From contig CM049316.1 of the NCBI GenBank assembly GCA_026874595.1, positions 70,237,676 to 70,301,675 of the forward strand: a DNA stretch of 64,000 nucleotides, written 5' to 3'. The stretch comes from Sipunculus nudus (Eukaryota > Annelida > Sipuncula > Golfingiida > Sipunculidae). Shown here in pieces: positions 50,601 through 61,559 of this stretch. The position numbers were made by a program, and so were the translations under genes. The notes below the pieces were generated by a model, which worked only from the letters and a program-made list of their open reading frames with translations, ran no database searches and was not told the DNA's origin. Positions within the stretch are counted from its first letter, which is position 1. Every line of letters starts with the position of its first letter.

Positions 50601-52660
50601 TCTAGGTCCAGTCATTACGATTTGTGCCACGCTAACAGATGACAGCATCCTCAAAGGTCTCAAAAATAGAGGAAAAAATAGTAAAAAATCAAACAGTACA
50701 GGTGGCGCCACCAGTCTGCAGGAACTGATCTAACATCTCATGATCAATATGTATGCCAAAAATGAAGACCATCAGTGATGTAGTTATTGAGATATTGAAG
50801 TTTTTGTATGAAATTTTTTACTATTCTGGGTGGTATTTTGGGGCCCCATAGCTCAAAGGATATGGGTAACAGAGACCTAATTTCTGGTTTCCATGGAGAC
50901 TTATCATGGGTCTCCCTGTGTGTCAAGAACAAAGATTCTAGGTCCAGTCGTTACGATTTGTACCCTGTTGACAGATAACTACATCCTTAAAGGTCTCAAA
51001 AATGGAGAAAACAATTCGTGAACATTGAAAAATACAGGTGGCGCCACCAGTCTGCAGGAAGTGATGTAACATCTGATGATCAATATGTATGTCAAAAATC
51101 ATGACCATCAGTGATGTAGTTAATGAGATATTGAAGTTTTTGTATGAAATTTTTGACTATTCTGGGGGGTAATTTTGGGCCCCATAGCTCAAAGGATATG
51201 GGTAACAGAGACCTAATTTCTGGTTTCCATGGAGACTTTTCATAGGTCTCTCAGTGTGTCGAAAATGAAGATTCTAGGTCCAGTCATTACGATTTGTGCC
51301 ACGCTAACAGATGACAGCATCCTCAAAGGTCTCAAAAATAGAGGAAAAAATAGTAAAAAATCAAACAGTACAGGTGGCGCCACCAGTCTGCAGGAACTGA
51401 TCTAACATCTCATGATCAATATGTATGCCAAAAATGAAGACCATCAGTGATGTAGTTATTGAGATATTGAAGTTTTTGTATGAAATTTTTTACTATTCTG
51501 GGTGGTATTTTGGGGCCCCATAGCTCAAAGGATATGGGTAACAGAGACCTAATTTCTGGTTTCCATGGAGACTTATCATGGGTCTCCCTGTGTGTCAAGA
51601 ACAAAGATTCTAGGTCCAGTCGTTACGATTTGTACCCTGTTGACAGATAACTACATCCTTAAAGGTCTCAAAAATGGAGAAAACAATTCGTGAACATTGA
51701 AAAATACAGGTGGCGCCACCAGTCTGCAGGAAGTGATGTAACATCTCATGATCAATATGTATGTCAAAAATCATGACCATCAGTGATGTAGTTAATGAGA
51801 TATTGAAGTTTTTGTATGAAATTTTTGACTATTCTGGGGGGTAATTTTGGGCCCCATAGCTCAAAGGATATGGGTAACAGAGACCTAATTTCTGGTTTCC
51901 ATGGAGACTTTTCATAGGTCTCTCAGTGTGTCGAAAATGAAGATTCTAGGTCCAGTCGTTACGATTTGTGCCACGCTAACAGATGACAGCATCCTCAAAG
52001 GTCTCAAAAATAGAGGAAAAAATCGTAAAAAATCAAACAGTACAGGTGGCGCCACCAGTCTGCAGGAACTGATCGAACATCTCATGATCAATATGTATGC
52101 CAAAAATGAAGACCATCAGTGATGTAGTTATTGAGATATTGAAATTTTTGTATGAACTTTTTTACTATTCTGGGGGGTACTTTGGGGCCCCATAGCTCAA
52201 AGGATATGGGTAACAGAGACCTAATTTCTGGTTTCCAAGGAGATTTTTCATGGACCTCTCAGTGTGTCAAGAATTAAGATTCTAAGTCCAGTCTTTATGA
52301 TTTGTGCCTTGTTAACAGATGTTCACATTTTTAAAGGTCTCAAAAATAGAGAAAAAAAATTCGTAAAAAATTGAAAAATACAGGTGGCGCCACCAGTCTG
52401 CAGGAAGTGATGTAACATCTCATGATCAATATGTATGCCAAAAATGAAGACCATCAGTGATGTAGTTATTGAGATATTGAAATTTTTGTATGAACTTTTT
52501 TACTATTCTGGGGGGTACTTTGGGGCCACATAGCTCGAAGGATATGGGTAACAGAGACCTAATTTCTGGTTTCCAAGGAGATTTTTTATGGACCTCTCAG
52601 AATCCCAAGTTACAAGGTTCTATGTCCAGCGGTTACGATTTGTGCCTGGTTAACGGACGG
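47663..52660 (+). repeat. 336-bp satellite array, 15 units
   Basis: Boxes start at 47663, 48004, 48348, 48684, 49021, 49357, 49693, 50029, 50365, 50701, 51037, 51373, 51709, 52045 and 52383. Nine successive spacings from 49021 to 52045 are exactly 336. Each unit has CAGGTGGCGCCACCAGTCTG, CATCTCATGATCAATATGTA, GTTTTTGTATGAAATTTTT, GGATATGGGTAACAGAGACC and GGTTTCCATGGAGACTT. The left units are more diverged, and the middle ones nearly identical. Identical 62-residue minus-strand frames at 49064, 50072, 50744 and 51416 result from this homogeneity and are not genes. Confidence 0.95.
49021..52380 (+). repeat. 672-bp higher-order repeat (A/B units)
   Basis: Type A units (starts 49021, 50029, 50701, 51373) have GGTGGTATTTTGGGGCCCC, GACTTATCATGGGTCTCCC and CCCTGTTGACAGATAACTAC. 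Type B units (49357, 50365, 51037, 51709) have GGGGGGTAATTTTGGGCCCC, GACTTTTCATAGGTCTCTC and GCCACGCTAACAGATGACAG. The unit at 49693 starts as A and ends as B, a visible hybrid. The unit at 52045 is an A-like beginning with diverged end. So order is A B H A B A B A B A-like. Confidence 0.9.
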
Positions 52661-52708
52661 ACAGACGGACAGACGGACAGACGGACGACGGACAAAGAGT
52701 GATCGCTA

Positions 52709-52739
52709 TAGCTCAGATGACTTTCAGTCAGCTGAGCTA
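52709..52739. terminator. 3' terminal hairpin of the large element
   Basis: TAGCTCAG (52709-52716) and CTGAGCTA (52732-52739) are perfect 8-base complements, directly before AAAA. It is preceded by a GGACGGACAGACGGAC tract from 52655. It is an element end, not a gene terminator. Confidence 0.7.
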
Positions 52740-52744
52740 AAAAG

Positions 52745-53715
52745 GACACCTGTAACAACGGGTAAATGTACCTGGTGTATTATCAAACAGGCACGTGAAA
52801 ACGGTGAGATAAAGTGAATATTGGTATCTTCGATGGAGGTTCATCTCCCGCAACGTTTGCATAAGTAGCATGGAACATACGTCAGTCTCTAGAAACAATT
52901 TGAATAGCCTTATTCTAGAGGTTTTGGAAGCTGTAACAGATGAATATTGGAAGAGTTACCCCAAACATATATGCAGTAATCTATATGACTCTGAATGAAA
53001 GCAAAGAGCAAGGTGTTTTCCTTCGAGGTAATTGGAGGTTTTTTTATGTTCATGTTTGGCAAGGCAGGTTGAGAAACCTATTTGGTCGATGTTTCCCACG
53101 ACCGTTATGACACTTCAAAAAACATTCACACCTCAGTAGTCCTTTGAAGAGTCTACGATCTATACTAGGATAAAACCCGTATATTGTCTTCCAATCAGGC
53201 AATTCTTAATGTTATAAAGAAGCAATCCACCTCATTATTATCGCATAATTGCTTATGTTAGACTAATTGCATTGTAAATATAATTAAATAAACCAGTTGT
53301 AATAGTATTGTGTAACTTTTGCAAGTGGAAATATTATGCATGGGCATATTATTCGTACTACCAGAGCTCTGGTATGCATTGTAAGCATGCTCGAGCCTTC
53401 GTGCTGCTGTAATGAATTTCGGGTGAATAAAAAAGTGACACCAACAGAGATTCAATAAAAAGGTTAGTTAAAAAAATTTATGTTTTGATTGTTCTGAATC
53501 ATATCACGATTAGCAGTGGGCCAAATTCCCAATTGTGCTGAGTTGCCTTTACCTTTTCATATGACAAGTGATAACACGGTATTACCGTTTTATTATTGGG
53601 TCGTTTGACCTGATTCCCTCGTAGTATCCCTAAGAACATTGGATATATGAAGACTTTATTATAAATAGGGATTCAAGCGCCTGTGCTTTGAGGTTCTATC
53701 GAGATTTTGTCTCTG
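52745..53715. other. Unassigned DNA
   Basis: No gene or repeat boundary supported. Confidence 0.5.
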
Positions 53716-53720
53716 AATTG

Positions 53721-53786
53721 CCAGCGGGTTTCGTACTTCTGATTTTCAGCTCAGAAGTCCGACGCCTTAACCACTCAGCTACGTCT
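53721..53786 (-). tRNA. tRNA-like sequence (tRNA-derived SINE or pseudogene)
   Basis: On the minus strand, GTAGCTGAGTGGTTAAGGCG is a clear A box and D arm, of the tRNA-Ser/Leu kind. ACTTCTGA and TCAGAAGT form a perfect 8-bp anticodon-type stem closing a loop containing CTGAAAA. The T arm is degenerate (TACGAAACCCG rather than GGTTCGANNCC) and no acceptor stem pairs. It is therefore not expected to be a functional tRNA; a SINE head or tRNA pseudogene is more likely. Confidence 0.5.
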
Positions 53787-54849
53787 TACCCCTGGGAACT
53801 TTTACTGAGATCTGAAATGAGTAATGATAAATGATTCGAATATTCGGTCCTCAAAAGACAATCAAACAGCAACAAGCAGCTTAAGATGACATTTTGATAT
53901 TGCAGATTGGGTTTGATGTTGAAATGTTTGATGTCTTTCTAGGCGTATGAGCTGCTATGAATGATCGATTTATTTTATAAATAAAATAAAAGAAGATTAT
54001 TTTTAAACGGTTGTTTGATGATTTTTTTTAAATAAGGGTAGATGTGTGTCAATAATTTCGTTATTGATGATTTTTTCCCCCTGGTCGAATATTATATTGA
54101 TCAGATAAAATACTTTAATGAATATCAGTTTTTATTTTACGTGTCGCAGCAATTTATTTTTTTTTCGATTTTTATTTAGATAATAACAATAAATAGTCTA
54201 AATATATATAGTTGAAAATTTCCTTTCTCTTGCATGTTTATTGGTCTTTTCAATCTTATTATAATAAATAACTATCACGAAGCAATTGATATGAATCCAT
54301 CTTTTACGTCGCTGTAGTATGTTAGCAATTTGTTTTAAAGAAAATAATTAACTTTTTCATATTATATTCCTTTTGCACAAGGAACACATATTAACCTTGA
54401 TTTAACTTTTTTTTTTAATCATCAAAAGGCCGTTTGTAAATTAACTGATCAATATATAACTCGACCAGAGAGACCAAAGTTATCAAAATTAAAAAACTGT
54501 GTCATGATAGCTATGGCTTAAAAAAACGAATAAGTCTTCAAGTGTGTAATCTTCGGGTTCCTTTGGTTTCGTTTCTGAAAACATAATTATTTTGATATAA
54601 ATTCATACACAATTTTTTCTCATCATTATCGAATTATAATAAAAATATGTGTCAATTAAACCGTTTGTTGATAAAAGATATATGTCCTATAATAAACAGA
54701 TCAATGAGAGCGGTGTAGCATGTTTAAATTTGGAGCTGGATGCATACTTCGACACCATGCTCTCATTTGTATGATTACAATTCATTGCTCTGTACGCACC
54801 GTTGCTATACAAAGCAGCGGCAACACGAGAGGAGATCTATTACGTCTGC

Positions 54850-55030
54850 AGTGTATAACCCCTGCGTAATAAGCGTAAAGGCTGTGAGCATAAAAATGAT
54901 CCTGGACCCCGGATCATTAAAAAAAAATACTGAATACCGGATCATAGAAAGATCCGGGCATCCGGTCATAAAAATTACCCGAGAACATCTAGTCATACAC
55001 GTCATCATAAGCATATGGATATCCAGGTCA
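54850..55030 (+). repeat. GGTCATAAAA minisatellite, left segment
   Basis: Units like CCGGATCATTAAAAA, CCGGATCATAGAAAGATCCG, CCGGTCATAAAAATTACC and CTAGTCATA recur every 15-25 bases. The same kind of repeat resumes at 56180-56400, so the two may have been one array or come from a local duplication. Confidence 0.65.
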
Positions 55031-55089
55031 CTTTAGTTTACTTACAGCAGGAATAATCGTATGTAACACACCCACACGGCCAGATTTAT

Positions 55090-55310
55090 CTAGCAGGGCA
55101 CAAATAGTTACTGTTAGAACTAGACATTCCTAACTTGGCATATATGCAAGTCATTTCCATGAAAACCCGGAATTTTGATCTTTGAAGTTGAATTTTATTT
55201 TATTTTCTGTCCATTGCAGAATATAATGATGCAACCTACCTTATTTTATACTATACTGAATTGTCGAGACATATTTGTAGTCACCATTGTTACAGATGTC
55301 TCTTTTATTG
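55090..55310 (+). repeat. Duplicated block V, copy 1
   Basis: CAGCAGGGC, GTTAGAACTAGACATTCCTA, GGCATATATGCAAGTCATT, TTTGAAGTTGAATTTTATTT, ATTGCAG and ATCGAGACATATTTG.AGTCA-type landmarks recur at 56945-57170. Confidence 0.75.
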
Positions 55311-55379
55311 TGTGTAGCAGTCTTACATGTGTATGTGCGGCGCTAGCATTGTCTGTTGCTATGGCGGCATAGCCCGGCC

Positions 55380-56095
55380 CACGCGTGGAGTCTGACGTGC
55401 AAACACAGCGGTCATGCTAGTCTGGGGCTTTCTCGTCTGGCCGAGCCAGGCCGGCTCACGTGTGAACTCTGATATGTAGAAACACATCGTTCGTTGTTCT
55501 AGATGTTTCCTATACCGTGTGACTTACTGGGTTCTTTGGATTGTTCGGGAAATGGAAAGTTTTCGGCTTGAGGTGAAAAGTTATAAATAAGGGGCTGTGT
55601 TTTAGAGCCGGTAGAGAGGAGAAAAATATTCCAGCGGACACAAAAGAGTGTGTGTCAGTTTGTAGACCTTTTCCGATAAATGCAGCAGTTATAGATTTTC
55701 TTCTAAATTTGTGAAGGATCTTATAAAGACTTCGGTTTGCTTTCGGGATTATAACAATAACTTAACTTTTTTTATTACAACAAAGTGATTTTGTATTTAA
55801 ACTGGACTGTTATTATATGGGAAGACTCATGTGAACTGTTCATCTGGGTTGTACGTTATCACGGACTTGTTGTCGCTGTGACAGTGGTAGTATCCAGGTA
55901 CTGTACACTTTATTTATAATATTGCATTGATTACTGTTGTACTGTTGCTATACTGTGTAATTGTATTGATTTAGTGTAATGTTAGGATTGTTTTAAGAAT
56001 AAATTATAATTATTTGTTAACAAAAAACCACTGACTTCTTTATTCATTCCCCTAGACATTTCACGCTGCCTAGTGTTACAGAATCTGATTTTTTT
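55380..56095 (+). mobile_element. LTR-like region, plus strand
   Basis: After GGCCGAGCCAGGCCGGCTCA comes a TATA box (TATAAATA, 55582-55589), GGGGCTGTGTTTTAGAGCCG, CAGCGGACACAAAAGAGTGT, GACCTTTTCCGATAAA and TATAGATTTTCTTC, all matching 45925-46240 in inverse orientation. AATAAA at 55998-56003 could be a polyadenylation signal, and a GTTACA end near 56095 a possible LTR terminus. A 5' TGTTG is near 55361. TSD and primer-binding site are not clear. It separates the two minisatellite segments. Confidence 0.5.
55582..55589 (+). promoter_or_regulatory. TATA box of the LTR-like region
   Basis: TATAAATA is conserved in the inverted copy (plus-strand TATTTATA, 46031-46038), with conserved sequence for about 150 bases downstream, as for a core promoter with its transcription start. 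Confidence 0.5.
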
Positions 56096-56179
56096 ATAAT
56101 CTCCATTACAAAATTTTCGTTCGTCACGACTACGTGATCTGTTGATATTAGGTTCCTCAACAATATCAAAGTCAGACAA

Positions 56180-56400
56180 TGAGTTTAAGACATCAAGCCA
56201 TTAAAAGATCAGGGGGTCGGTTTATAAAAAAATGAGATCATTAGAAGGAATCTAGGTATAAGATAGAAGGTAAGTATCACAGGAAAATATATTAAAGAAT
56301 CAAGGCGTCAGATTACAGGAACGAGATGGGACGTAAGGTCATTAAATATTCAGGCAGCAATAAAATACAAGAACATCAGGTCATAACAAGGTTACTGAAG
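56180..56400 (+). repeat. GGTCATAAAA-type minisatellite, right segment
   Basis: CAAGCCATTAAAAGATCAGG, ATGAGATCATTAGAAGGAAT, AAGGTCATTAAATATTCAGG and ATCAGGTCATAACAAGG are loose copies of the unit at 54850-55030. Confidence 0.6.
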
Positions 56401-56944
56401 GAAATTATAAACTTTAAATTCATAATTTGGTCTCAGGTGATTTTGTCACGGGGCGGGCAGTTTTCAAAACATATAAATTTATTAGCTTTTCAGGATAATA
56501 AAACGAAAAATAGGACGACACAGACTGGTGAAACAGAGTATAACAAGAGTCCATACACGTTCGTCCACTTGCCAAGTATCTTTATAAGATTAAATAGCCA
56601 ATTTGTGTTTAGCGAAGGATCGTTTTCCTCGGCATGGCTCAGCTTTTTCAACTTAACACCCCTGACTGATTGATTAAACGTCACCATGGAACAGGGAGCT
56701 CCACCTCACTCAACAGGAGGAAATGTAAACGTGTTCTGATACATAACTAATGAGTTGGTTCCTGGCACTTAATCGGTCGTGTTTTCAACTGGCAAACAAA
56801 CACCTTATTTTCGCCCCATGATAAGTGACATATATAACTCCTATATCTTTTGCACATTCTCTTCACGCGACTGATCATCCAGATCATTATAACTAACCTA
56901 CAGTCAGGCTATGTATTTCGAAAGGTATATGTCCCTTGGTATTC

Positions 56945-57170
56945 CAGCAGGGCGCTAAAGATAACTTTTAGAACTAGAAACTTCTAACATGGCATCTATA
57001 CAGGTCATTGAAAAGTGTCCTTGGAAACTCAGAATTTACATTCTTTGAAGTTAATTTTTTTCTGTTTTTATTCTTAAACAGTTTTATCTATTGCAGTAGA
57101 AAGTCACTCACTCTTTTTCACTCTACATTAATAAATCATCGAGACGTATTTGCAGTCATATCAGAGATTA
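56945..57170 (+). repeat. Duplicated block V, copy 2
   Basis: CAGCAGGGCGC, TTAGAACTAGAAACTTCTAA, GGCATCTATACAGGTCATT, TTTGAAGTTAATTTTTTTC, ATTGCAG and ATCGAGACGTATTTGCAGTC match 55090-55310. The pair follows a minisatellite segment in each case, so minisatellite plus block V is duplicated as a unit. Confidence 0.75.
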
Positions 57171-57660
57171 AATTGATAAACATGAATTAAGAAAAATGGG
57201 ATTCTGTCGCATCAATACCTCAGAGCGTCTCAACATTCAAAGTTTGAAATAAATATCAACCTTATAAACTCCGTAGTTTTGGACATAACTGTTATTTATT
57301 ATGTTTCTTTAAAACATTCTCTAATACTCTCAGATCTGAAGTTTTCGGCTGATATAGATCAGGGTTTTGCTCCTTATGGGGGAGAAATTGCCCGTCTATA
57401 CCTGTTTCCTTTAGCTTCTTAGATTCTGATGTATGTTTTATATGTCCGTTTCATCTCAATCCAGCCATTTGATCGTTGCATGGTATTATAATCCAATTCA
57501 TTTGATCAAACGAATCATGACCAATAATGAAGAGAAATAATATGTGGCTGCTGCCGACAGAAATACCTGGATCATATATGGCTGTCACACATCTGCCCGA
57601 CCGTAACTCGTTATGTTTGTTAAAATATGTAAAAAAAAATATGAATTAGTTATATAATTT

Positions 57661-57676
57661 GCCGCCAGATGGCAGC
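57661..57676 (+). promoter_or_regulatory. CTCF-like motif
   Basis: CCGCCAGATGGCAGC fits the consensus CCASYAGRKGGCRS at all but one position. It is a single short match without other context, so it is listed only as a candidate. Confidence 0.25.
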
Positions 57677-57819
57677 ACTCGATAGGTGAGCCTCTACAAC
57701 TCACCGACTGGGTCAGTCGGATTGTTCAGTATACAATATAGTCTATTACACACTGGGTAACCTGCAAAGCACTACAAAGGACCGCCACAACCGAAAAGTC
57801 ATTTATTTAGCATTATATG

Positions 57820-58145
57820 GATTGATGAGTTTATTTCTATATCCATACCTGAGTAAAATAGTTTGTGGGTGGACCAACTTTGGTCTAGGCAAATACAAAA
57901 CCACCAATTTGCAAATATTGTTTTCTCTTTTTTCTTTCTTCAGTCATTTTCTGTTTGAAGTGTCCAGTATGGCTGATACTCAAAAACTGCAATTTTGACA
58001 CCCTATTGGTCCCAGATTACAGATTTTCCCCTGATATTATTTTTTACCTTGACCATAACCACTCCGAAGCCTATTCCCTATTATCGCTCAATTGCGACCA
58101 TGGCGGGCACGCTTCCAGTTATTGCCCAACGATTCCATATATTTA
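57820..58145 (+). repeat. Dispersed repeat family Y, copy 2
   Basis: ATTGATGAGTTTATTTCTAT, AGTCATTTTCTGTTTG, a GACCATAACCACTCCGAAGC region and CGCTCAATTGCGACC share order with 59445-59790 and more weakly with 2965-3250. Confidence 0.55.
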
Positions 58146-58149
58146 GTTT

Positions 58150-59440
58150 CAAATAAATCTATTGAACTGAGATACCGAATGATCTGAAAGTATATTTGTG
58201 TATAACCGCTTACACCAGACCAACTATATGAAATGACAGCTTGAACGCTAGGGACCGCTGTGATGCTTATAAAATATTTATTCCCATGCAGTTGAGTTTG
58301 GTCAAGTGATCACCGACCGTATGAGTGTAATTCAATATTGACAGCGGAATTCATTGCTTATTGCTTGCCTAGTAAGGGAAAGCACCCACAGTTAAGTCTA
58401 TAATTGAAAGGTAATAGTAGTAATTAAACTGGAACTATTAATCGAGGTTTAACCTTTTGTTTGCTCTACCAGCTATAAATAACTATTCACAAATTGTGCC
58501 CATCTTATATCCCAGTTTCAGGAGGTCTGACGTATATTTTGAAGAGTATTTATATTTTGTTTTCAGTATATAACAGTAATGTGCATTAGAGTAGGATTTA
58601 AACCCTAATGGTTCGCGTATATACTTAAGACTGAGTGTGTCTGTGTGTGTTTTCAATAATTCAAAAACCCAAGGTAAGTTGTTACTATGTATACATGGGG
58701 ATTCAATAATTCGAAAATCCAAAGTAAATTGTTACAGTGGTAATTTATTCTATGCAAACGTTTGTGCCCGTTGATAGCAAAATATAAGGTAAGTAATTAC
58801 CCTAGAGAGTTAATTGGAGGAGAACTTCGCGCTAGTTATCTTTCGGAGCGATAGTTACCTAATTGCACACTTATTTAGGGATAAGTTCCAGTTTAAATAA
58901 CTACGTTTACTGGCCTACAGGGCTTAAACCTATATTTATCCTTATTAACGGTCTTCTTTGTTCTCGTGACACTTTCACTATAGAGTTTGCTACAAACTTA
59001 TTGTCAATTAGCCCCACAGTGATCTTTCGTAACAATGTAGGCACCTAAACGTGCATTGCCATTTAGCTCTCACAGACGTTAGTCATGTGATTAAGGTAGG
59101 AATTGTAAACGCCGATACATCCCGCTACTGGTTGTAGGTGGGACATTTGCCGAAGACCAACAACTGTGTCTTTGCGGCGCAAATAAGTAAAAACTCCAAA
59201 CCCCTGGTCATATGAACTTGGCCCTGTGCCAACGCCTTGTGGCAGTCTACGGTAATTGCTCCCCATGCAAGCAGTATTGCAATGAAATTAATGAGTGATA
59301 TATGAGAAGAACACTGTGCTAAGAGTGTAGAGGCATTGGAGTCAGTCGTTTCGAGATCGTCGCTCTGTTTTATTCCACATGACACTACTCCTTACTTGAA
59401 GGTAAAAAAAAATTATTTAGCCTCCTCGTTGAAAGGGGAA
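58150..59440. other. Unassigned DNA
   Basis: Minus-strand frames at 59063-59385 overlap in two phases with no support. No gene called. Confidence 0.45.
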
Positions 59441-59444
59441 GCTT

Positions 59445-59790
59445 ATCGGGCTGATGAGTTTATTTCTGTACCCATATTATTATATTTAGGTACAAACAAC
59501 GGGATGGATGGATCTACTTAGGTCCAACGACTGCAAAAAAATAATCGATATATTTCTCCTTTTATTTTCTTTCTTCTGTCATTTTCTCTGTTTGCGCCTC
59601 ATCTCAAAATCCAAAATTTGGGCCAAATATTAGTTTTATGTCGCAGTATGCACCTGACACTTTTTGTTGAAGTTGACCTTATTCCCAATGTCGTATAATC
59701 AATAGCCGTTCCCATTTTCTCTCAATTACGACCCCCAGTGGTCCTCCTGTGGACGCTTGGCGGTACCATACATCTAGTTTTTAGTGTTTT
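59445..59790 (+). repeat. Dispersed repeat family Y, copy 3
   Basis: CTGATGAGTTTATTTCTG, TCTTTCTTCTGTCATTTTCT, CAATAGCCGTTCCCATTTTC, TCTCAATTACGACCCCC and CCATACATCTAGTTTTTAGT match 57820-58145. Confidence 0.55.
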
Positions 59791-60072
59791 GTGGAGATCT
59801 CTCCTGGAACACCTGTGTCATATGCCAATATACAAGTACCATAGCCCTCTTAACTTGAACTGTGTATCCGGCTCTATATACCCAACTAAGGCCTTGTTTC
59901 AAATGTTTTACTAAAACAATAAACAAGAATACTAGCTAAGTACAAGGATGCAACCTAAGATTAACGAATCCACCAGTGGTACCTGGCAAACGTTCTCCCA
60001 CAGACGTAGTATGATGACTAGATCAATGATAAAATATACCTTCAGTGTAATAAGGTAAAATAAATTAAAAGG

Positions 60073-60391
60073 TATGGTTCTCAGGTACCGCCCGCATCAA
60101 TTTTAAACCCCCGCACCATTTTTTTTTAATTTTAATTTTTAGTAGAAACTTACAAATTTTGAGCTCCAGCCGCTCGGACATTTCTGTCAAAAAGATAAAA
60201 TAATACAAATTTGATAAAATTTCTTTTGTGTTGTAGTGCTTTTACTTGTTTACCAAAAAAATAAGTTATTATCATACTTTTGCCTGATCATATGACATTT
60301 TTTTGAAACATACAAAAAAAATGTGAAAAAAAATTAATAAATCACCCGCCCGCATTGTTTTCTAAAAAAAGTGCCTGAGAATCAAACCATA
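60073..60391. mobile_element. Small inverted-repeat element with GGTTCTCAGG ends
   Basis: The left end TATGGTTCTCAGGTACC and the right end CCTGAGAATCAAACCATA are inverted repeats; the right has five extra bases (TGATT). Just inside both ends is CCGCCCGCAT in direct orientation, so the interior is not symmetric. The inside is A/T-rich and without a gene. I recall similar CTCAGGCAC-ended repeats in molluscs. Confidence 0.65.
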
Positions 60392-60399
60392 TTTTTTGG

Positions 60400-61490
60400 C
60401 CTTACTACATCTGGTTTTGCTCTTTTTTGAGCGAGAGATCCTGGACTCTAATGTCACATATCAATACGCTAGTATTATTATTCTCTTAACCTGAATTTGC
60501 CAAGGCAACATGAGATATTCCAAATAAACTGAAATGGGCCTGCGAGTCATGGTGAAAAGTCATATAACAGAACACCCATTCCAAGGATCGTATCGAAATA
60601 TTTGCTGAGTGCTAATATTTGACATCAGAGGCTTATATGCTCGTGTTTTATTTGCTAAATAATGAAGGAAACGTGTTTACATCCATTTTGTGTCGGTTAC
60701 CGTGGCTTTGATGCAGTATCGGCTACTGCAGTTACGTACCCCTATCAAGCCATCATGACGAACAAACCACAAACTTTCCGAGTTAAACCAGCCTCGTTAT
60801 TAATAACTGCTGCATGAAAACACATAAGTTAATCGTGAATAAAATATTTATTATTTTCCCAGCAAAAGAACGTCACTTTTCTTCTTACCTCGGAAAAATG
60901 ACAGTTGACAAGCAGATGAAAATGAAAATGTACTGATAGAAATTTTGTGCACATCTACTTATGATAGAATTGATCGGAACGCTACAGCTTGTACTGACCC
61001 CTCAACGTCTTCAGTTAATTAAAAAAATCAATGCCTGGGTGTCAGGATGCCGCTACACTTGTTTGTACAATACTCAGACCTTGTTTTTAATGTTTTAGTC
61101 TAAACAAAACACATATAAAGGGAATACCTATAAGGTACAAGGATGCAACCTAAGACTAGCAATTTTTTTAAATATTTTTGGTGGAGGTAACGGTCTCCAT
61201 TTTTTAATGCTAATTTAACTATGTATATGTAAGTCTGCATATTTTAATTCAGATTTCGGACTATGTGACAGGGCAGTATCACACGCTTCCTGTATTTTAT
61301 TTATCCTGGCCTTAACCAGGCCCGGTGACTACTGCACTGTGGGTCCTGGGTGCGTATAATCGACCCCATTGCTAGGTCATATTACCAAGGAACCCCCAAA
61401 TGGCGCACTCGTTTTTGAGTGAAACACGAAGGGCACGGCCTTCCCATTAGGCCTGCAGAGGGCTCAGCTGGGTGGGTGTCGACCGCGAAA
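60400..61490. other. Unassigned DNA
   Basis: No gene or repeat boundary supported. Confidence 0.45.
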
Positions 61491-61493
61491 AAA

Positions 61494-61549
61494 TCTTACC
61501 GTCCCAAGATCTCTCGGCTTTGAGTCCTGTGCTCTACCTCTGGGCCACA
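61494..61549 (-). tRNA. Weak tRNA-like sequence (SINE or pseudogene)
   Basis: On the minus strand GTGGCCCAGAGGTAGAGCAC resembles an A box and D arm, followed by GGACTCAAAGCCGAGAGATC. There is no recognisable B box. A decayed SINE head is the best explanation. Confidence 0.25.
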
Positions 61550-61559
61550 GAAGCCGATG

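Larger units (their letters stand above)
46300..52741 (+). mobile_element. Giant pearl/Helentron-like element filled by a satellite array
   Basis: The left end CAAGTGACTCATGGGTCATG (46301-46320) and GCTCAGCTGACT (46323-46334) matches, inverted, the end of the 12.7-kb fragment. The right end AGTCAGCTGAGC (52726-52737) is the perfect complement of the left 12-mer, a subterminal inverted repeat. The right end also has GGACGGACAGACGGAC, a hairpin and AAAA, as in the short element at 24885-25320. Almost everything between is tandem core units. No Rep/helicase frame is present, so it is non-autonomous. The short element shows about two cores and this one more than twenty, so the array has expanded within the element. 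Limits are inferred from the conserved arms. Confidence 0.65.

Noticed and set aside
49064-51604. Four identical 62-residue minus-strand frames
   Set aside because: They are the same part of A-type satellite units; identity reflects array homogenisation, not selection on protein.
43340-52741. CRISPR-like array
   Set aside because: Units are long and contiguous without spacers, and the genome is animal.
55982-56179. Minus-strand frame with RSRSRDERKFCNGD next to the LTR-like region
   Set aside because: Only 65 residues, no gag or pol motif, and in the wrong orientation for the plus-strand promoter.
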